The notes under the pieces were generated by a model. That model ran no database searches, was not told the DNA's origin, and worked only from the letters and a program-made list of their open reading frames with translations. Position numbers and translations under genes: made by a program. 64,000 nt of DNA from Nocardia fusca NBRC 14340 (GTDB lineage Bacteria > Actinomycetota > Actinomycetes > Mycobacteriales > Mycobacteriaceae): the NCBI RefSeq assembly GCF_001618425.1, contig NZ_BDCU01000022.1, positions 62,001-126,000 of the forward strand, written 5' to 3'. Shown here piece by piece: positions 6,859-15,348 of this stretch (positions are counted from its first letter, which is position 1; each line of letters opens with the position of its first letter).

Positions 6859-9231
6859 TCAGAACAGCCGCAGGTTTCCGATATAGACCTTGCCGCCGAT
6901 CGCCACGGGTTCGTACTCGCTGGAGATCTTCCAGACCTCCCCGCCGTCGTTCCAGACCTCCAGCGTTCTGCCGGTACCGGGTCCGTCCGTGGCGACAGCG
7001 ATCCGGCTTCCGTCGGTGCCGAGTTCGGCGCCGTCCGGCAGATACCCGGGGATGACGTAGTCACCGGTGTACGCGTCGACGACCCGGCCCGTATCCGCGG
7101 TCGCGATCAGGTTCCCGATACCGTGCAGCGGCAGCGGTTCGGCATAAGTGCCGGATCCGTACGAGTCGTTCTGCCACAGAATGGTTCCGCTACGCGGGCC
7201 GATCCCCGCGTAGGTCGTCTTGTTCTCGTCCGTCTGGATCGCAGTCGGCACCGATGTCTCCGCCGAGACTTCGTCGGTGCGGTACGGGCGCGCGCTCGGC
7301 CGCCAGCCCTTCGGCAGTTCCGCCGTCCTGGCGCCGTTCCGGTCGTAGATACCCGCCGGTGCCGGACCTTCGGCGACGACGAACCCGTCGATGAAGACAT
7401 TCCAGTCGTCCGTTTCGATCGCCTCGACGCTGTCGCGACGGAAGATCTCCGCACCGTTCTCGAGCTGGACCACCCGGAACTCCCATTTCGACAACGGTTG
7501 GGACGGGTCGGGGGCGGAGGTGATCACCGCCAGCCGGACCAGCCCGAAGGTCTCGATCGAATGCCGGGGGTCGCCCGAGGGCCGGGCCGCGGACCCGCCG
7601 ACCCCCGGGATCGGCGGAAGTTCCCGGCCGTCCACCCCGATCGAGCGCAATACGGGTGAGTGCGGCCGATCGGGCCGGTCCACGAAGACGAAGCGTTCAC
7701 CGGCGGCGATCAGCTCATCGATCCGGCCCGCGGCGGTGACAGTGCCGCTGACCCGGTTCGCTGCGAGATCCACGATCACCACCTGATCGGTGGCTTCCGA
7801 CGAACGTTCGAGCCGGCACGCCGCCGCCGAACGCCCTTCGCTGACGACACACCGGCCGAGCCTGCGCTGGGTCGTATCCAGTACCAGCGGTTCGGCGCCG
7901 TTCCGGAGCCGGCCGGTGCCCGCATCGATCACGTCCAGGTAGTCGACCGTGCCGCCATCGCCGAGATAGTAGCTGCGGCCACGCAGGACGATCTCGGAAT
8001 CGCCGCCGAGCAATTCGGCGGGGCTCGGATAGGACTCCGGCGGGCCCGGGATCTCCTGCATGGTCCAGATCGGAGTATCCGGCCGCCGTTCGAGGGACGG
8101 CAGAATCGGCGTCACCGGCCGGCGGGGCAGCTGCGCCGCTTCTTCGGCACCGGCCTGGTCCGCGAACGCCCGGAAGCCCAGGACACCGACGACGACCAGC
8201 ACGACGACCGCCAGCACTGCCCCGACGACCATCGGTACGGTGCGGCCACCGGTCGACGGCGCGTTGTCCGGCCCCGGCGATATCGGCGGGGGTGGAAGGT
8301 AACCGATATGGTCCGGGCGAATGACAGTGGCCGCGTACCGATCCGCCGATGCGGGGCCGGGCCCGCCCGGTCCGGCCGGTGGCCGGATGTGCGCGACGGT
8401 CACGGCGAGCGCCTCCCCGAGGGCGTTCGCGAACTCTTTACTGCTGGGGAAGCGCTCCCCCGGGCTCTTCGCCATCGCCCGTGCGATCACCGCGTCGACC
8501 TGCGGTGAGAGCTCGGGCCGTGGTGTGCGCACACTCGGGACCGGCTGCTGTGCGTGTGCCATGATCACCGCGACGGGGTTGGTGCCCGGGAAGGGCTTCG
8601 CGCCGGTGAGTAGATGAAAGGCGGTGGCGGCCAGCGAATACTGGTCCGATCTCGGGTCGACCGGGAGCCCCTGCATCTGTTCCGGCGAAGCGTAGGAGAC
8701 AGTGCCGACGGTCAGGCCGGTTCCGGTGAGGTCGGAGGTTTCCGGGCCCATCCGGGCGATCCCGAAATCGGTCAGCAGATGGTGTCCGGTCCGCCCCAGC
8801 AGGATGTTCGCCGGTTTCACATCGCGATGGACCAGTCCCCGCGCACCCGCGTAGTCGAGCGCGTCGGCGACCTCGGTGACGGCCCGGGTCACCTCGGCGC
8901 CGGACAACCCGGCCGGGGCGGCGGTGAGCCTCGCCGACAGATCGATACCGTCGATCAGTTCCAGGGCGATCCAGAGCCGCCCGTCGAATTCGCCACGGTC
9001 GTGGACGCTGACGATCCCGGGATGCGACAGCGATGCGGCGAGATCGGCCTCGCGTTCGAAGCGGCGCCGGTAGGAATCGTCGCGGGTGAATTCCGCGGCC
9101 AGCACCTTGATCGCATCCGAACGTGGCAGCCGGGGGTGCCGGGCGACATAGACCTCACCCATACCTCCGGCGCCGAGAAGACGCTCGATCGTATATCCGG
9201 CGAACACCGCCCCCGGCGCCAATGCGGCCAC
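6859..9231 (-). CDS. Membrane Ser/Thr protein kinase with extracellular sensor domain
   Basis: The 790-residue protein has a cytosolic Hanks-type kinase domain (about 13-275): glycine loop GAGGMGEV at 20-27, K42, HRDVKPAN with catalytic D137, and DFG at 155-157. A proline-rich linker leads to one membrane helix at about 332-352. The extracellular C-terminal region (about 360-790) has repeated short strands with G/D/W-rich segments (for example IWTMQEIPG, ILWQNDS, LEVWNDGG) and looks like a beta-propeller. All catalytic residues are present. The start is a GTG with GGAGGG upstream. The ligand and kinase targets are unknown; it is transcribed alone. Confidence 0.93.
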   Translation of the reverse strand: MAALAPGAVFAGYTIERLLGAGGMGEVYVARHPRLPRSDAIKVLAAEFTRDDSYRRRFEREADLAASLSHPGIVSVHDRGEFDGRLWIALELIDGIDLSARLTAAPAGLSGAEVTRAVTEVADALDYAGARGLVHRDVKPANILLGRTGHHLLTDFGIARMGPETSDLTGTGLTVGTVSYASPEQMQGLPVDPRSDQYSLAATAFHLLTGAKPFPGTNPVAVIMAHAQQPVPSVRTPRPELSPQVDAVIARAMAKSPGERFPSSKEFANALGEALAVTVAHIRPPAGPGGPGPASADRYAATVIRPDHIGYLPPPPISPGPDNAPSTGGRTVPMVVGAVLAVVVLVVVGVLGFRAFADQAGAEEAAQLPRRPVTPILPSLERRPDTPIWTMQEIPGPPESYPSPAELLGGDSEIVLRGRSYYLGDGGTVDYLDVIDAGTGRLRNGAEPLVLDTTQRRLGRCVVSEGRSAAACRLERSSEATDQVVIVDLAANRVSGTVTAAGRIDELIAAGERFVFVDRPDRPHSPVLRSIGVDGRELPPIPGVGGSAARPSGDPRHSIETFGLVRLAVITSAPDPSQPLSKWEFRVVQLENGAEIFRRDSVEAIETDDWNVFIDGFVVAEGPAPAGIYDRNGARTAELPKGWRPSARPYRTDEVSAETSVPTAIQTDENKTTYAGIGPRSGTILWQNDSYGSGTYAEPLPLHGIGNLIATADTGRVVDAYTGDYVIPGYLPDGAELGTDGSRIAVATDGPGTGRTLEVWNDGGEVWKISSEYEPVAIGGKVYIGNLRLF

Positions 9232-9426
9232 TGTCCGATCCCTCCGATACCGATGCCCAGCCGATCACACCGTATCGGAAGGGCATCGGAAACACTGCGG
9301 CGAAGGCCCCACCCGCGCAACAATCCGGGCGCCTCGGATCGACGTCCCGCGACATCCGCCGGCTTCGACGTGACAGTGCAGGTGCGAGTCGGACTGGTCG
9401 AAAACCGGCGGCGGAGCGCAGGTCGT

Positions 9427-9858
9427 CTACGGCAGCGGCACGCACGAACTGCCGGTGTTCAGCCCCGGCCCGCGCACATCGACTTCGATGTACTTCGCCG
9501 AGGTGTACTGCCCCGGAGTGAACTGCTGGGCGGTGATGTTCTGACGCCCGGTGTATTTCGGCGTCCATTCGAACGTCGCCGTCCCGTTCTCCGGGTGATA
9601 GACGGCCTGGCCCAGCCGCTCTCCGTTACCCGGAACCGAACCACCGCTGTTGATGATGGTGACCTCCCCCGCCTCGGACGGCGGCGCGTCGACTGTCGCC
9701 GTGACCGTATAGGCACAACCGGTCCGCAGCCCCTCCGGCCCGGCGGCGACATCCACTCCCGTTACGGCCGCTCCCGCGCCCGGTGCCGCGTACGCTGCCG
9801 CAACGCCCAGAGCGCTCAGCACCGCGGCGAAGCCGAAATGTCGGATATTGCTGTGCAT
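9427..9858 (-). CDS. Small exported protein
   Basis: The 143-residue product starts with a clear signal peptide (MHSNIRHFGFAAVLSALGV, cleavage probably after an AxA near residue 25-30). The mature part has two cysteines near residues 48 and 139 that may pair, and a beta-rich pattern (VTATVDAP, TATFEWTPKYTGRQ) resembling an Ig-like fold. The ATG at 9858 was chosen because it begins the signal peptide; upstream codons in the open frame look non-coding. No family is recognised with confidence. It lies downstream of an AraC regulator on the same strand. Confidence 0.7.
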   Translation of the reverse strand: MHSNIRHFGFAAVLSALGVAAAYAAPGAGAAVTGVDVAAGPEGLRTGCAYTVTATVDAPPSEAGEVTIINSGGSVPGNGERLGQAVYHPENGTATFEWTPKYTGRQNITAQQFTPGQYTSAKYIEVDVRGPGLNTGSSCVPLP

Positions 9859-9943
9859 ATCGAACCTTTCGTGATCTTCGGTAGGACCCTCCGACCCTCC
9901 CACACCCGGCCGATATCTGCCGGCTGGGCGCTCGACGCGCAGC

Positions 9944-10879
9944 TCATGCTCCGAGATCGACGGTGGCGCGAAAATCGCTCGGCCGGATACCTCGATGTCG
10001 TTTGAACGCGGCACTGAAACCGAACGCGTCCGCATAGCCCACAGCCTTCGCCACCTGCGCCACCGTCAGACTGCGATCGGCGAGCAGTTCCTCCGCCTCG
10101 TCCATCCGGCATTCGGTGAGATACGCCAGCGGCGACTGCCCCATGACCTCGGCGAACCGCCGCGCGAACAATGCCCGCGACACCCCCGCTTCCGAAGCCA
10201 GCGACGCGACCGTCCACCCGGCGGCGGGCTTTCCGTGCATGGCCTCCAACGCCGGCCCCACCACCGGATCGGCCGGCCCGCGATACCAGCCCGGCGCCCC
10301 CGCGTCCTGCCCGTCGAACCAATCACGCAGCGTGCACACCAGCCCCCAGTCCAGCAACCGGTCCATCAACGCCTGCGCACCGGCCGGCCGTCGGACCGCG
10401 TCCCTGGCCACCGACTCCATCCACGCGCACACCTCGATATCGTCGGATACCACCAGAACCGGGGGCACCGCGCGCAGCAGGCGTTCGTGACGCCGGCCCG
10501 AGGCCCGGTAGGCCCCGACTATCAGCGCGGTCTCGCCGGCCGGGTCGTCACCCCAGCGGCCGTCGTCCAGCGCGGCATCGCATTTCACGTCCGGCGCGAA
10601 ACAGGCGATCTCGTATTGCTCATGGGGCAGGTCGACCGTGGCCGCGTGGTCGGCGACGAGAAACGGTTCCGGGCCGCGCACGACCGCCGTGTCCCCGGCC
10701 ACGATCCGCCGCTCGATCCCACCGGGCAGCAGCAGCGTGCCACCGCCGCGCAGCACGGTGATCATGGTCAGCGGTGCCCGGTCGGCGAACCGGATACTCC
10801 ACGGGGCTTCCAGCACCGCGTTGGTGAGTACGGCGCCTTCGGCACGGATACCGCTCAACAGTGTGCTCAATGGGTCCAC
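9944..10879 (-). CDS. AraC-family regulator with N-terminal cupin domain
   Basis: The 311-residue protein has a cupin-like ligand domain in its first 190 residues and a C-terminal pair of AraC HTH motifs (about 210-305). These are visible as WTVASLASEAGVSRALFARR and LTVAQVAKAVGYADAFGFSA, followed by FKRHRGIRPSDFR. Family members commonly activate or repress a divergent oxidoreductase, and here an NAD(P)H oxidoreductase gene starts 132 bases away on the other strand. The effector is unknown. Confidence 0.9.
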   Translation of the reverse strand: MDPLSTLLSGIRAEGAVLTNAVLEAPWSIRFADRAPLTMITVLRGGGTLLLPGGIERRIVAGDTAVVRGPEPFLVADHAATVDLPHEQYEIACFAPDVKCDAALDDGRWGDDPAGETALIVGAYRASGRRHERLLRAVPPVLVVSDDIEVCAWMESVARDAVRRPAGAQALMDRLLDWGLVCTLRDWFDGQDAGAPGWYRGPADPVVGPALEAMHGKPAAGWTVASLASEAGVSRALFARRFAEVMGQSPLAYLTECRMDEAEELLADRSLTVAQVAKAVGYADAFGFSAAFKRHRGIRPSDFRATVDLGA

Positions 10880-11011
10880 CCCGCCAAGGGTAGACGAACT
10901 CCTATCAGATGTAGATCATTACCCATAGATCGTCCACCGGATGCGGTGTGGAATCAGATCAGACCGCACAACCGAGTATCCGGAGAGAGCCGGATCGAGA
11001 TGGAGGATCCC

Positions 11012-11704
11012 GTGTCGCACACCACGCCCGACGACGCCACGACCACCCGTACCGCCCTCGTCGTCGTCGCCCACCCGCGCCGCGACTCGCTCACCGCCCA
11101 TATCGCCGAGCTGGCCGCCCAGCGGCTCACCGCGGCCGGCTACCGCATCGACCTGCTCGACCTGCACGCCGAGAACTTCGATCCCCGGATGAACGCCGCC
11201 GACCTTCCGGAATGGGGAAACCGGGAGAAGACCTACTCTCCGGAGGTCGAGAACCATATGCGGCGCGTCCTCGCCGCCGATGTCATCGTCGCGGTGTTCC
11301 CGGTGTACTGGGTGCAGGTCCCGGCGATCCTCAAAGGCTGGATCGACCGCGTGTGGAACTACGGATTCGCCTACGGCCGCAGCAAACCCCGGCTCGCCGG
11401 CAAACGGATGCTGTGGCTCGGCCTGGCCGGCGCGGCGGACGACGACGGGGTCGTCGACATCATGCAGCAATCCCTCGGCATGCAGCTCAACGACGGTATC
11501 GCGTACTACTGCGGCCTGGCCGAATCGTCGGTGGGGCTACTGCCCGGCGCGGAGGAGAAACGACAGCGGGTGGACGCCGACGGCAATCTGCTGCTCGACG
11601 AGGCACTCACCGGCTCGATTCGCGACGCCCACTACGCGGCGTTGGAAGACCGGGCACAGCGCTTCGTCGACGATTTCCTGGCCCGCGACCGAGTACCCGC
11701 CTGA
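11012..11704 (+). CDS. NAD(P)H-dependent quinone-type oxidoreductase (flavodoxin fold)
   Basis: The 230-residue product belongs to the NQO/MdaB flavodoxin-like family: VVVAHPRRDSLTAHIAELA at the N-terminus binds FMN/FAD, and VFPVYWVQVPAILKGWIDRV is the classic substrate/cofactor loop. It would reduce quinones or related electrophiles in the cytosol. GTG 11012 is preferred because GGAGG lies six bases upstream; an in-frame ATG at 11000 is an alternative. It is divergent from the AraC regulator, its probable controller. A decayed copy of its 3' end lies at 18141-18382. Confidence 0.88.
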   Translation: MSHTTPDDATTTRTALVVVAHPRRDSLTAHIAELAAQRLTAAGYRIDLLDLHAENFDPRMNAADLPEWGNREKTYSPEVENHMRRVLAADVIVAVFPVYWVQVPAILKGWIDRVWNYGFAYGRSKPRLAGKRMLWLGLAGAADDDGVVDIMQQSLGMQLNDGIAYYCGLAESSVGLLPGAEEKRQRVDADGNLLLDEALTGSIRDAHYAALEDRAQRFVDDFLARDRVPA

Positions 11705-11823
11705 CCGGAGCCGCCCGGTGCGTGCCCGCGCTCACCCGCCGGGCGCGCGGCCCGGGTGCCGCCGGGAGTTGCCTACGCCCGGTTGCGGCCACCCGCCGAG
11801 TCGACCGAGCGCACTGGCCGCGA

Positions 11824-12102
11824 TTAGTTACAAAGAATTCTTTGCATGCATTGATCCTTGGGCGGCGAACGCCACCACCGTTCGTTCCCCTTGGCCAGCT
11901 CCGGTGCCTCCTCGATGAATCCGTGTTGGGCGAGCTGTCGCAGGTGGTAGCTGGTGGCTCCGGTGTTCTCCCCGAGCGGGGCGCCGAGCGCGGTGGAGGT
12001 GGCCGGGCCGTTTTCGGCGAGGGCGCGCAGGATGCGCTGGCGGAGCGGGTGCGCCAGCGGAATACCGCCCGCACACGCACAAGACGACACCACCGCGGTG
12101 GA
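11824..12102 (-). pseudogene. Truncated ArsR/winged-helix regulator fragment
   Basis: The frame encodes only the DNA-binding part of a winged-helix regulator: AHPLRQRILRALAENG, then GATSYHLRQLAQHGFIEE and GNERWWRSP (about 70 residues). Relatives with this HTH continue about 100 residues further. Here the frame instead runs into a tail ending QCMQRILCN across a palindrome at 11831-11844. The first codons overlap a hydrolase fragment on the other strand. It looks truncated at both ends, although a short protein starting at 12102 could still be made. Confidence 0.6.
11831..11844. promoter_or_regulatory. Perfect 14-bp palindrome CAAAGAATTCTTTG
   Basis: This AT-rich perfect palindrome lies inside the 3' tail of the broken regulator fragment. 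Its form suits an operator for a dimeric winged-helix protein. It may be a leftover promoter-operator segment that a deletion joined to the regulator's HTH. Confidence 0.4.
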
Positions 12103-12558
12103 CATCACATTCACTCGCGGCGACGGCACCACGACGACCGGCACCGTCCATGCGCCGGCCGGCGCCACCGGACGGCCGGGCGTCGTCCTCGTCCACGGGT
12201 CGGGCAAGGGCCGCAGTGCCCACTACGACCTCACCGCCGATGCTTTCGCCCGCGCGGGCATCGTGGCGCTCGCCTACGGAAAGCGGACCGAGGGATACAC
12301 GCCGGCGCACCGCGACTATTCGCTACTCGCCGACGACGCGCTGGCAGGTCTTGCCGCATTGCGGAGCCGACCGGAAGTCGACCCCGCCCGGGTGGGTCTG
12401 TGGGGGTTGTCCGAGGGCGGGTGGGTCGCGCCCGCTCGCCGCTTCGCGGTCGGCCGACGCGGCATTCCTGATCACGATCGGCGCGAACTCGGGCCCGCCG
12501 GCCGCGCAGCAGGCATGGGCGAACGAGACCAGGTTCGGCGCGGCGGGCGTGCGTGATC
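12087..12558 (+). pseudogene. Alpha/beta-hydrolase remnant (frameshifted, truncated)
   Basis: Residues typical of dienelactone/prolyl-oligopeptidase-type hydrolases are readable: GVVLVHGSGKGRSAHYD (oxyanion loop), then VGLWGLSEGGWV with the GxSxG nucleophile elbow. Just after that motif (about 12432) the reading shifts by one frame and continues as LAASRSADAAFLITIGANSG to about 12558, where it stops abruptly against a VOC-protein remnant on the opposite strand. The 5' end abuts the regulator fragment. The C-terminal catalytic Asp and His are missing, so it cannot be functional. Confidence 0.75.
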
Positions 12559-12569
12559 AATGGTGGACA

Positions 12570-12765
12570 CGTAGGCACGCAACGGGATCTCGCCGCCCGC
12601 CTCCACCATCCGCCGGGCGAGGCGGTCGGGATCGGCCGACAGCACGGAGAGAAGTCGTCCGCGACCGCCGAGCCGCAGCGGGTCGTGATCGAATTCGTCG
12701 GCGCCCTCTGCGAGCCCCCCTGGTTCGGCGGTGAACCGCACCCCACGTGATGCCACGCGAGGCAC
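12570..12765 (-). pseudogene. VOC/glyoxalase-family gene fragment
   Basis: The minus-strand segment reads DEFDHDPLRLGGRGRLLSVL then RRMVEAGGE. It closely parallels the intact VOC gene at 59731-60147 (DEFDPDPLRLGGRGVLLTVV, RRMVAAGGE). Only about 50 residues of the middle survive; beyond them the sequence turns into the hydrolase remnant. Both ends are lost. Confidence 0.7.
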
Positions 12766-12816
12766 AGTCCTCCGCGCTCACCTCTGGTGTTCTCGGCTAC
12801 GTCTGATGAAATGCGC

Positions 12817-12954
12817 TCAGAACGGCTGGCCCTGCAAGAGCGCGAAAGCGCCCGCTATGAAGAACAAAGGGATGAAGAGGGCGGTGGCGACAGGATCGCC
12901 GTTGAGGTAGCCCTGGCGAATACCTTCCAAAGCTGCTGCGGAACCCGAATTCAT
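12817..12954 (-). CDS. Small hypothetical membrane protein (45 aa)
   Basis: From the ATG at 12954 the product is 45 residues with one hydrophobic helix (VATALFIPLFFIAGAFALL) near the C-terminus. An AAAGGG ribosome-like site lies about 10 bases upstream. The frame is open further upstream, but those codons are not compelling. No function is recognised. It may be real, because the hydrophobic helix and ribosome site coincide, but tiny frames are easy to over-call. Confidence 0.4.
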   Translation of the reverse strand: MNSGSAAALEGIRQGYLNGDPVATALFIPLFFIAGAFALLQGQPF

Positions 12955-13069
12955 ATCAGCTGACCCTTTCGCTGTGTCGTGACTCGACAGCGCCCACCGT
13001 ACCGACGCGCCCGAAACCACCCTTACCACCAGCGACCAGACCTGCTCACAACTCCACCACGAGCTCGTC

Positions 13070-13861
13070 TCAGACCGTTTTTATCGCTCCGCCATCGGCC
13101 AGATAGTCGGCGCCCGTCAGGTTTCCGGAGACAGGCGAGGCCAAGAAGGTGACCAGCGCCGCGGTCTCGCGCGGCTCGGTGAGCCGGCCGGTGGTGATAC
13201 CCATCCGACCAGGTGCCTGCGCGAGGAACTCCTCGAGCGTTTCGCCGTTCCGGGCGGCGACGTCGGCGGCGTAACCGTCGGGGGCCGACCAGTTACGGGT
13301 GCGGGTGGGTCCCGGGGAGACGGTGAGTACGCGCAGCCCTTGGCCGCCGAACTCCTCGGCAAGTGCCTTGGTGAGGTTGTTCAGCGCGGCTTTCGCGGTG
13401 CCGTAGTCGACCGGGTGGTAGGCGGCACGGGCGCCGATCGACGAGATATTGATGATCACGCCGCGCTGCCGGAGCAGGCCGGGCAGGGCGCGGCGAGTGA
13501 CCCGGACGGTGCTGAACAGGTTGAGTTCGTAGGTGCGCTGCCACGCGTCGTCGGCGATGTCGAGGAAGCCGCCGGCGTCGGCACTTCCGGGGACGACACC
13601 GCCGACATTGTTGATCAGGAGATCGATCTCGCCGAGGATCGCGCTCGCTCGTTCGATCAAACGGGCGGCACCGTCCGGTGCCGCCAGGTCGACAGGCACC
13701 GCGGTGACAGCGCCGTCGAGCTCGCGGAGTTCGGCGGTGACGGTACGCGCCGCAGCCACCACACGTACGCCTTCGGCGCTCAGTGCCCGGACGATTTCCA
13801 GGCCTATCCCCTTACTGGCCCCGGTGACGACGGCCGTCTTCCCGCCAAGTTGCAGATCCAC
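13070..13861 (-). CDS. Short-chain dehydrogenase/reductase (SDR)
   Basis: The 263-residue classical SDR has the cofactor motif TGASKGIG (about 14-21), NNVGG, a catalytic serine in NISSIGARA and the YxxxK pair in VDYGTAKAAL. It would oxidise or reduce an alcohol/ketone with NAD(P) in the cytosol; the substrate is unknown. It lies downstream of a TetR regulator on the same strand (80-base gap), its likely controller. A decayed copy of its last 50 codons is at 62630-62785. Confidence 0.92.
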   Translation of the reverse strand: MDLQLGGKTAVVTGASKGIGLEIVRALSAEGVRVVAAARTVTAELRELDGAVTAVPVDLAAPDGAARLIERASAILGEIDLLINNVGGVVPGSADAGGFLDIADDAWQRTYELNLFSTVRVTRRALPGLLRQRGVIINISSIGARAAYHPVDYGTAKAALNNLTKALAEEFGGQGLRVLTVSPGPTRTRNWSAPDGYAADVAARNGETLEEFLAQAPGRMGITTGRLTEPRETAALVTFLASPVSGNLTGADYLADGGAIKTV

Positions 13862-13941
13862 GACACAACCTTTCTTGAACTACAGTTACAGAATAAGAGC
13901 AGGGAGCAGAGCCCGGTCACCGCACGCGGGCCAGGGGTGGA

Positions 13942-14517
13942 TTACAGAGCGCGCAGTGCCGTGTCGACCAGTCCGGCGAGCCGATCGGGGCGGGGATCGG
14001 CCTTGGCGAGCACCCGCATCCCGTTGATGGTGGTGAGCAGGAAATTCGCCGCGTCGTGGGGATCCAGGTCCGCGCCGAACTCACCGGCGCGTTGCCCCTC
14101 TTCGATGGCGCCCCGGAAGGCGTCGTGCTGCCGGTCGAAGATACGCCGCACGAGCGGGCCGGCCGTTTCGTCGTCGCCGAGTTCGACGGCGGTATTCGTG
14201 GCCAGGCAACCACGCTGGTCGGAGTCGGTACAGGCCGCGTCGAGCACCATGGCGAGGGCGGCGCGCACCCGCTCCCGCGGCGAGCCCGGCCCGTCGAGCA
14301 GATCGATCAACCGCACCGTTTCCGTCGCCTGATAGCGGCGTAACGCCCGCTCGAAGAGATCACGTTTACCAGCGAACGCGTTGTAGAGACTGCCCCGGCC
14401 GATACCGATCGCGTCGACGAGGTCCTGCGGGGTGGTGCGGGCGTACCCCTTGCGCCAGAACACCTCCATCGCCTTCGCGACCGCGTCGTCCGGGTCGAAG
14501 CTCTTCGTCCGTGCCAC
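13942..14517 (-). CDS. TetR-family transcriptional regulator
   Basis: From the GTG at 14517 the protein is 191 residues. The HTH spans about residues 8-55 (FWRKGYARTTPQDLVDAIGI, GRGSLYNAFAGKRDLFERAL), followed by the helical ligand domain with C-terminal segment GQRAGEFGADLDPHDAANFL typical of the AcrR/TetR_C group. A TTG at 14553 would extend the frame, but it is the -35 box of a near-consensus promoter whose start of transcription coincides with GTG 14517. It probably regulates itself and the SDR gene downstream. Confidence 0.92.
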   Translation of the reverse strand: MARTKSFDPDDAVAKAMEVFWRKGYARTTPQDLVDAIGIGRGSLYNAFAGKRDLFERALRRYQATETVRLIDLLDGPGSPRERVRAALAMVLDAACTDSDQRGCLATNTAVELGDDETAGPLVRRIFDRQHDAFRGAIEEGQRAGEFGADLDPHDAANFLLTTINGMRVLAKADPRPDRLAGLVDTALRAL

Positions 14518-14524
14518 GGAGCCG

Positions 14525-14553
14525 ACAGTAGAGATTTTGTAATCAGGAGTCAA
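14525..14553 (-). promoter_or_regulatory. Leaderless promoter of the TetR gene (TTGACT-N17-TACTGT)
   Basis: On the minus strand, TTGACT (14553-14548) and TACTGT (14530-14525) are separated by exactly 17 bases. Seven bases then lead to GTG 14517, so transcription should start at or beside the start codon. Confidence 0.65.
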
Positions 14554-14628
14554 ATATTTTGCGGATGCAACGAAGGTCGGCCGAGACGATCGCCTGGACC
14601 GATGTAGCGGGCTCCTCGAACTGACATC

Positions 14629-15195
14629 ATGGGAGTCGTGAACGAGCGGGGAGAACCGGTCCTGTACGCCATCGTCACCGGCTCGCCGCCCGCCCGCGAC
14701 GTCACCCGGCTCGTCGACCTGGCGCGGGCCGACGGCTGGGATGTGTGCGTGGTCGCCTCACCGGACGGCCGCGGCTTCATAGACGTCGACATGCTCGAAG
14801 AGCGGACCGGACACCCGGTCCGTAGCCACTACAAGAAACCCGGCACACCCGACGTCCTACCGCCGGCCGACGCCATGATCGCGGCACCCCTCACCTGCAA
14901 CTCCATGGCGAAATGGGCTGCCGGGATCTCGGATACGCTGCCGCTCGGGTTACTGGTCGAAGCGGTGGGCAAGGGGCTGCCGGTGGTGGCGGTACCGTTC
15001 TCCAACCGAGCGCAGATGAGCTTTCCGGCAGTGCAGGTGGCGAGGCGAAACCTCTCCGATTGGGGGGTTATGGTGCTGGCCGGCGACGAGCAGCACGAAC
15101 CGGGGACCGGCGAGAACTACCTGGATCTGTTTCCATGGGAAGCCGCCTGGCGTGCGGTGCTCGACCATCCACGTCGCACGGCCGCGGGCGGCTGA
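14629..15195 (+). CDS. Flavoprotein (HFCD/PPC-decarboxylase fold)
   Basis: The 188-residue protein resembles the homo-oligomeric flavin-containing Cys-decarboxylase group: an N-terminal VLYAIVTGSPPARDV Rossmann-like strand-loop, APLTCNSMAKWAAGISDTLP (flavin/substrate binding) and GLPVVAVPFSNRAQMSFPAV. Family members bind FMN and act on cysteine-like carboxylates (as CoaC does), but the substrate here is unknown. The ATG at 14629 has no clear ribosome site; GTG 14638 is an alternative. It is transcribed alone and ends at a strong hairpin facing the beta-lactamase gene. Confidence 0.8.
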   Translation: MGVVNERGEPVLYAIVTGSPPARDVTRLVDLARADGWDVCVVASPDGRGFIDVDMLEERTGHPVRSHYKKPGTPDVLPPADAMIAAPLTCNSMAKWAAGISDTLPLGLLVEAVGKGLPVVAVPFSNRAQMSFPAVQVARRNLSDWGVMVLAGDEQHEPGTGENYLDLFPWEAAWRAVLDHPRRTAAGG

Positions 15196-15221
15196 TCGCC
15201 GAAATCCGTTCGCTCGCCGCT

Positions 15222-15252
15222 GCTCGCCCCGGCAGTCGGAACCGGGGCGAGC
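15222..15252. terminator. Bidirectional terminator-like hairpin
   Basis: GCTCGCCCCGG at 15222-15232 pairs perfectly with CCGGGGCGAGC at 15242-15252 across a 9-base loop, between the convergent flavoprotein and beta-lactamase genes. Confidence 0.7.
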
Positions 15253-15348
15253 GGCGAACTCCCACCCATTCGGCCACCGTCGGAAGGTGGACCGTTTCGG
15301 CAGCGCGGGAGCGGCAGCAGGGTGGCAGCCGTCTCCGCCGCGACCGCG

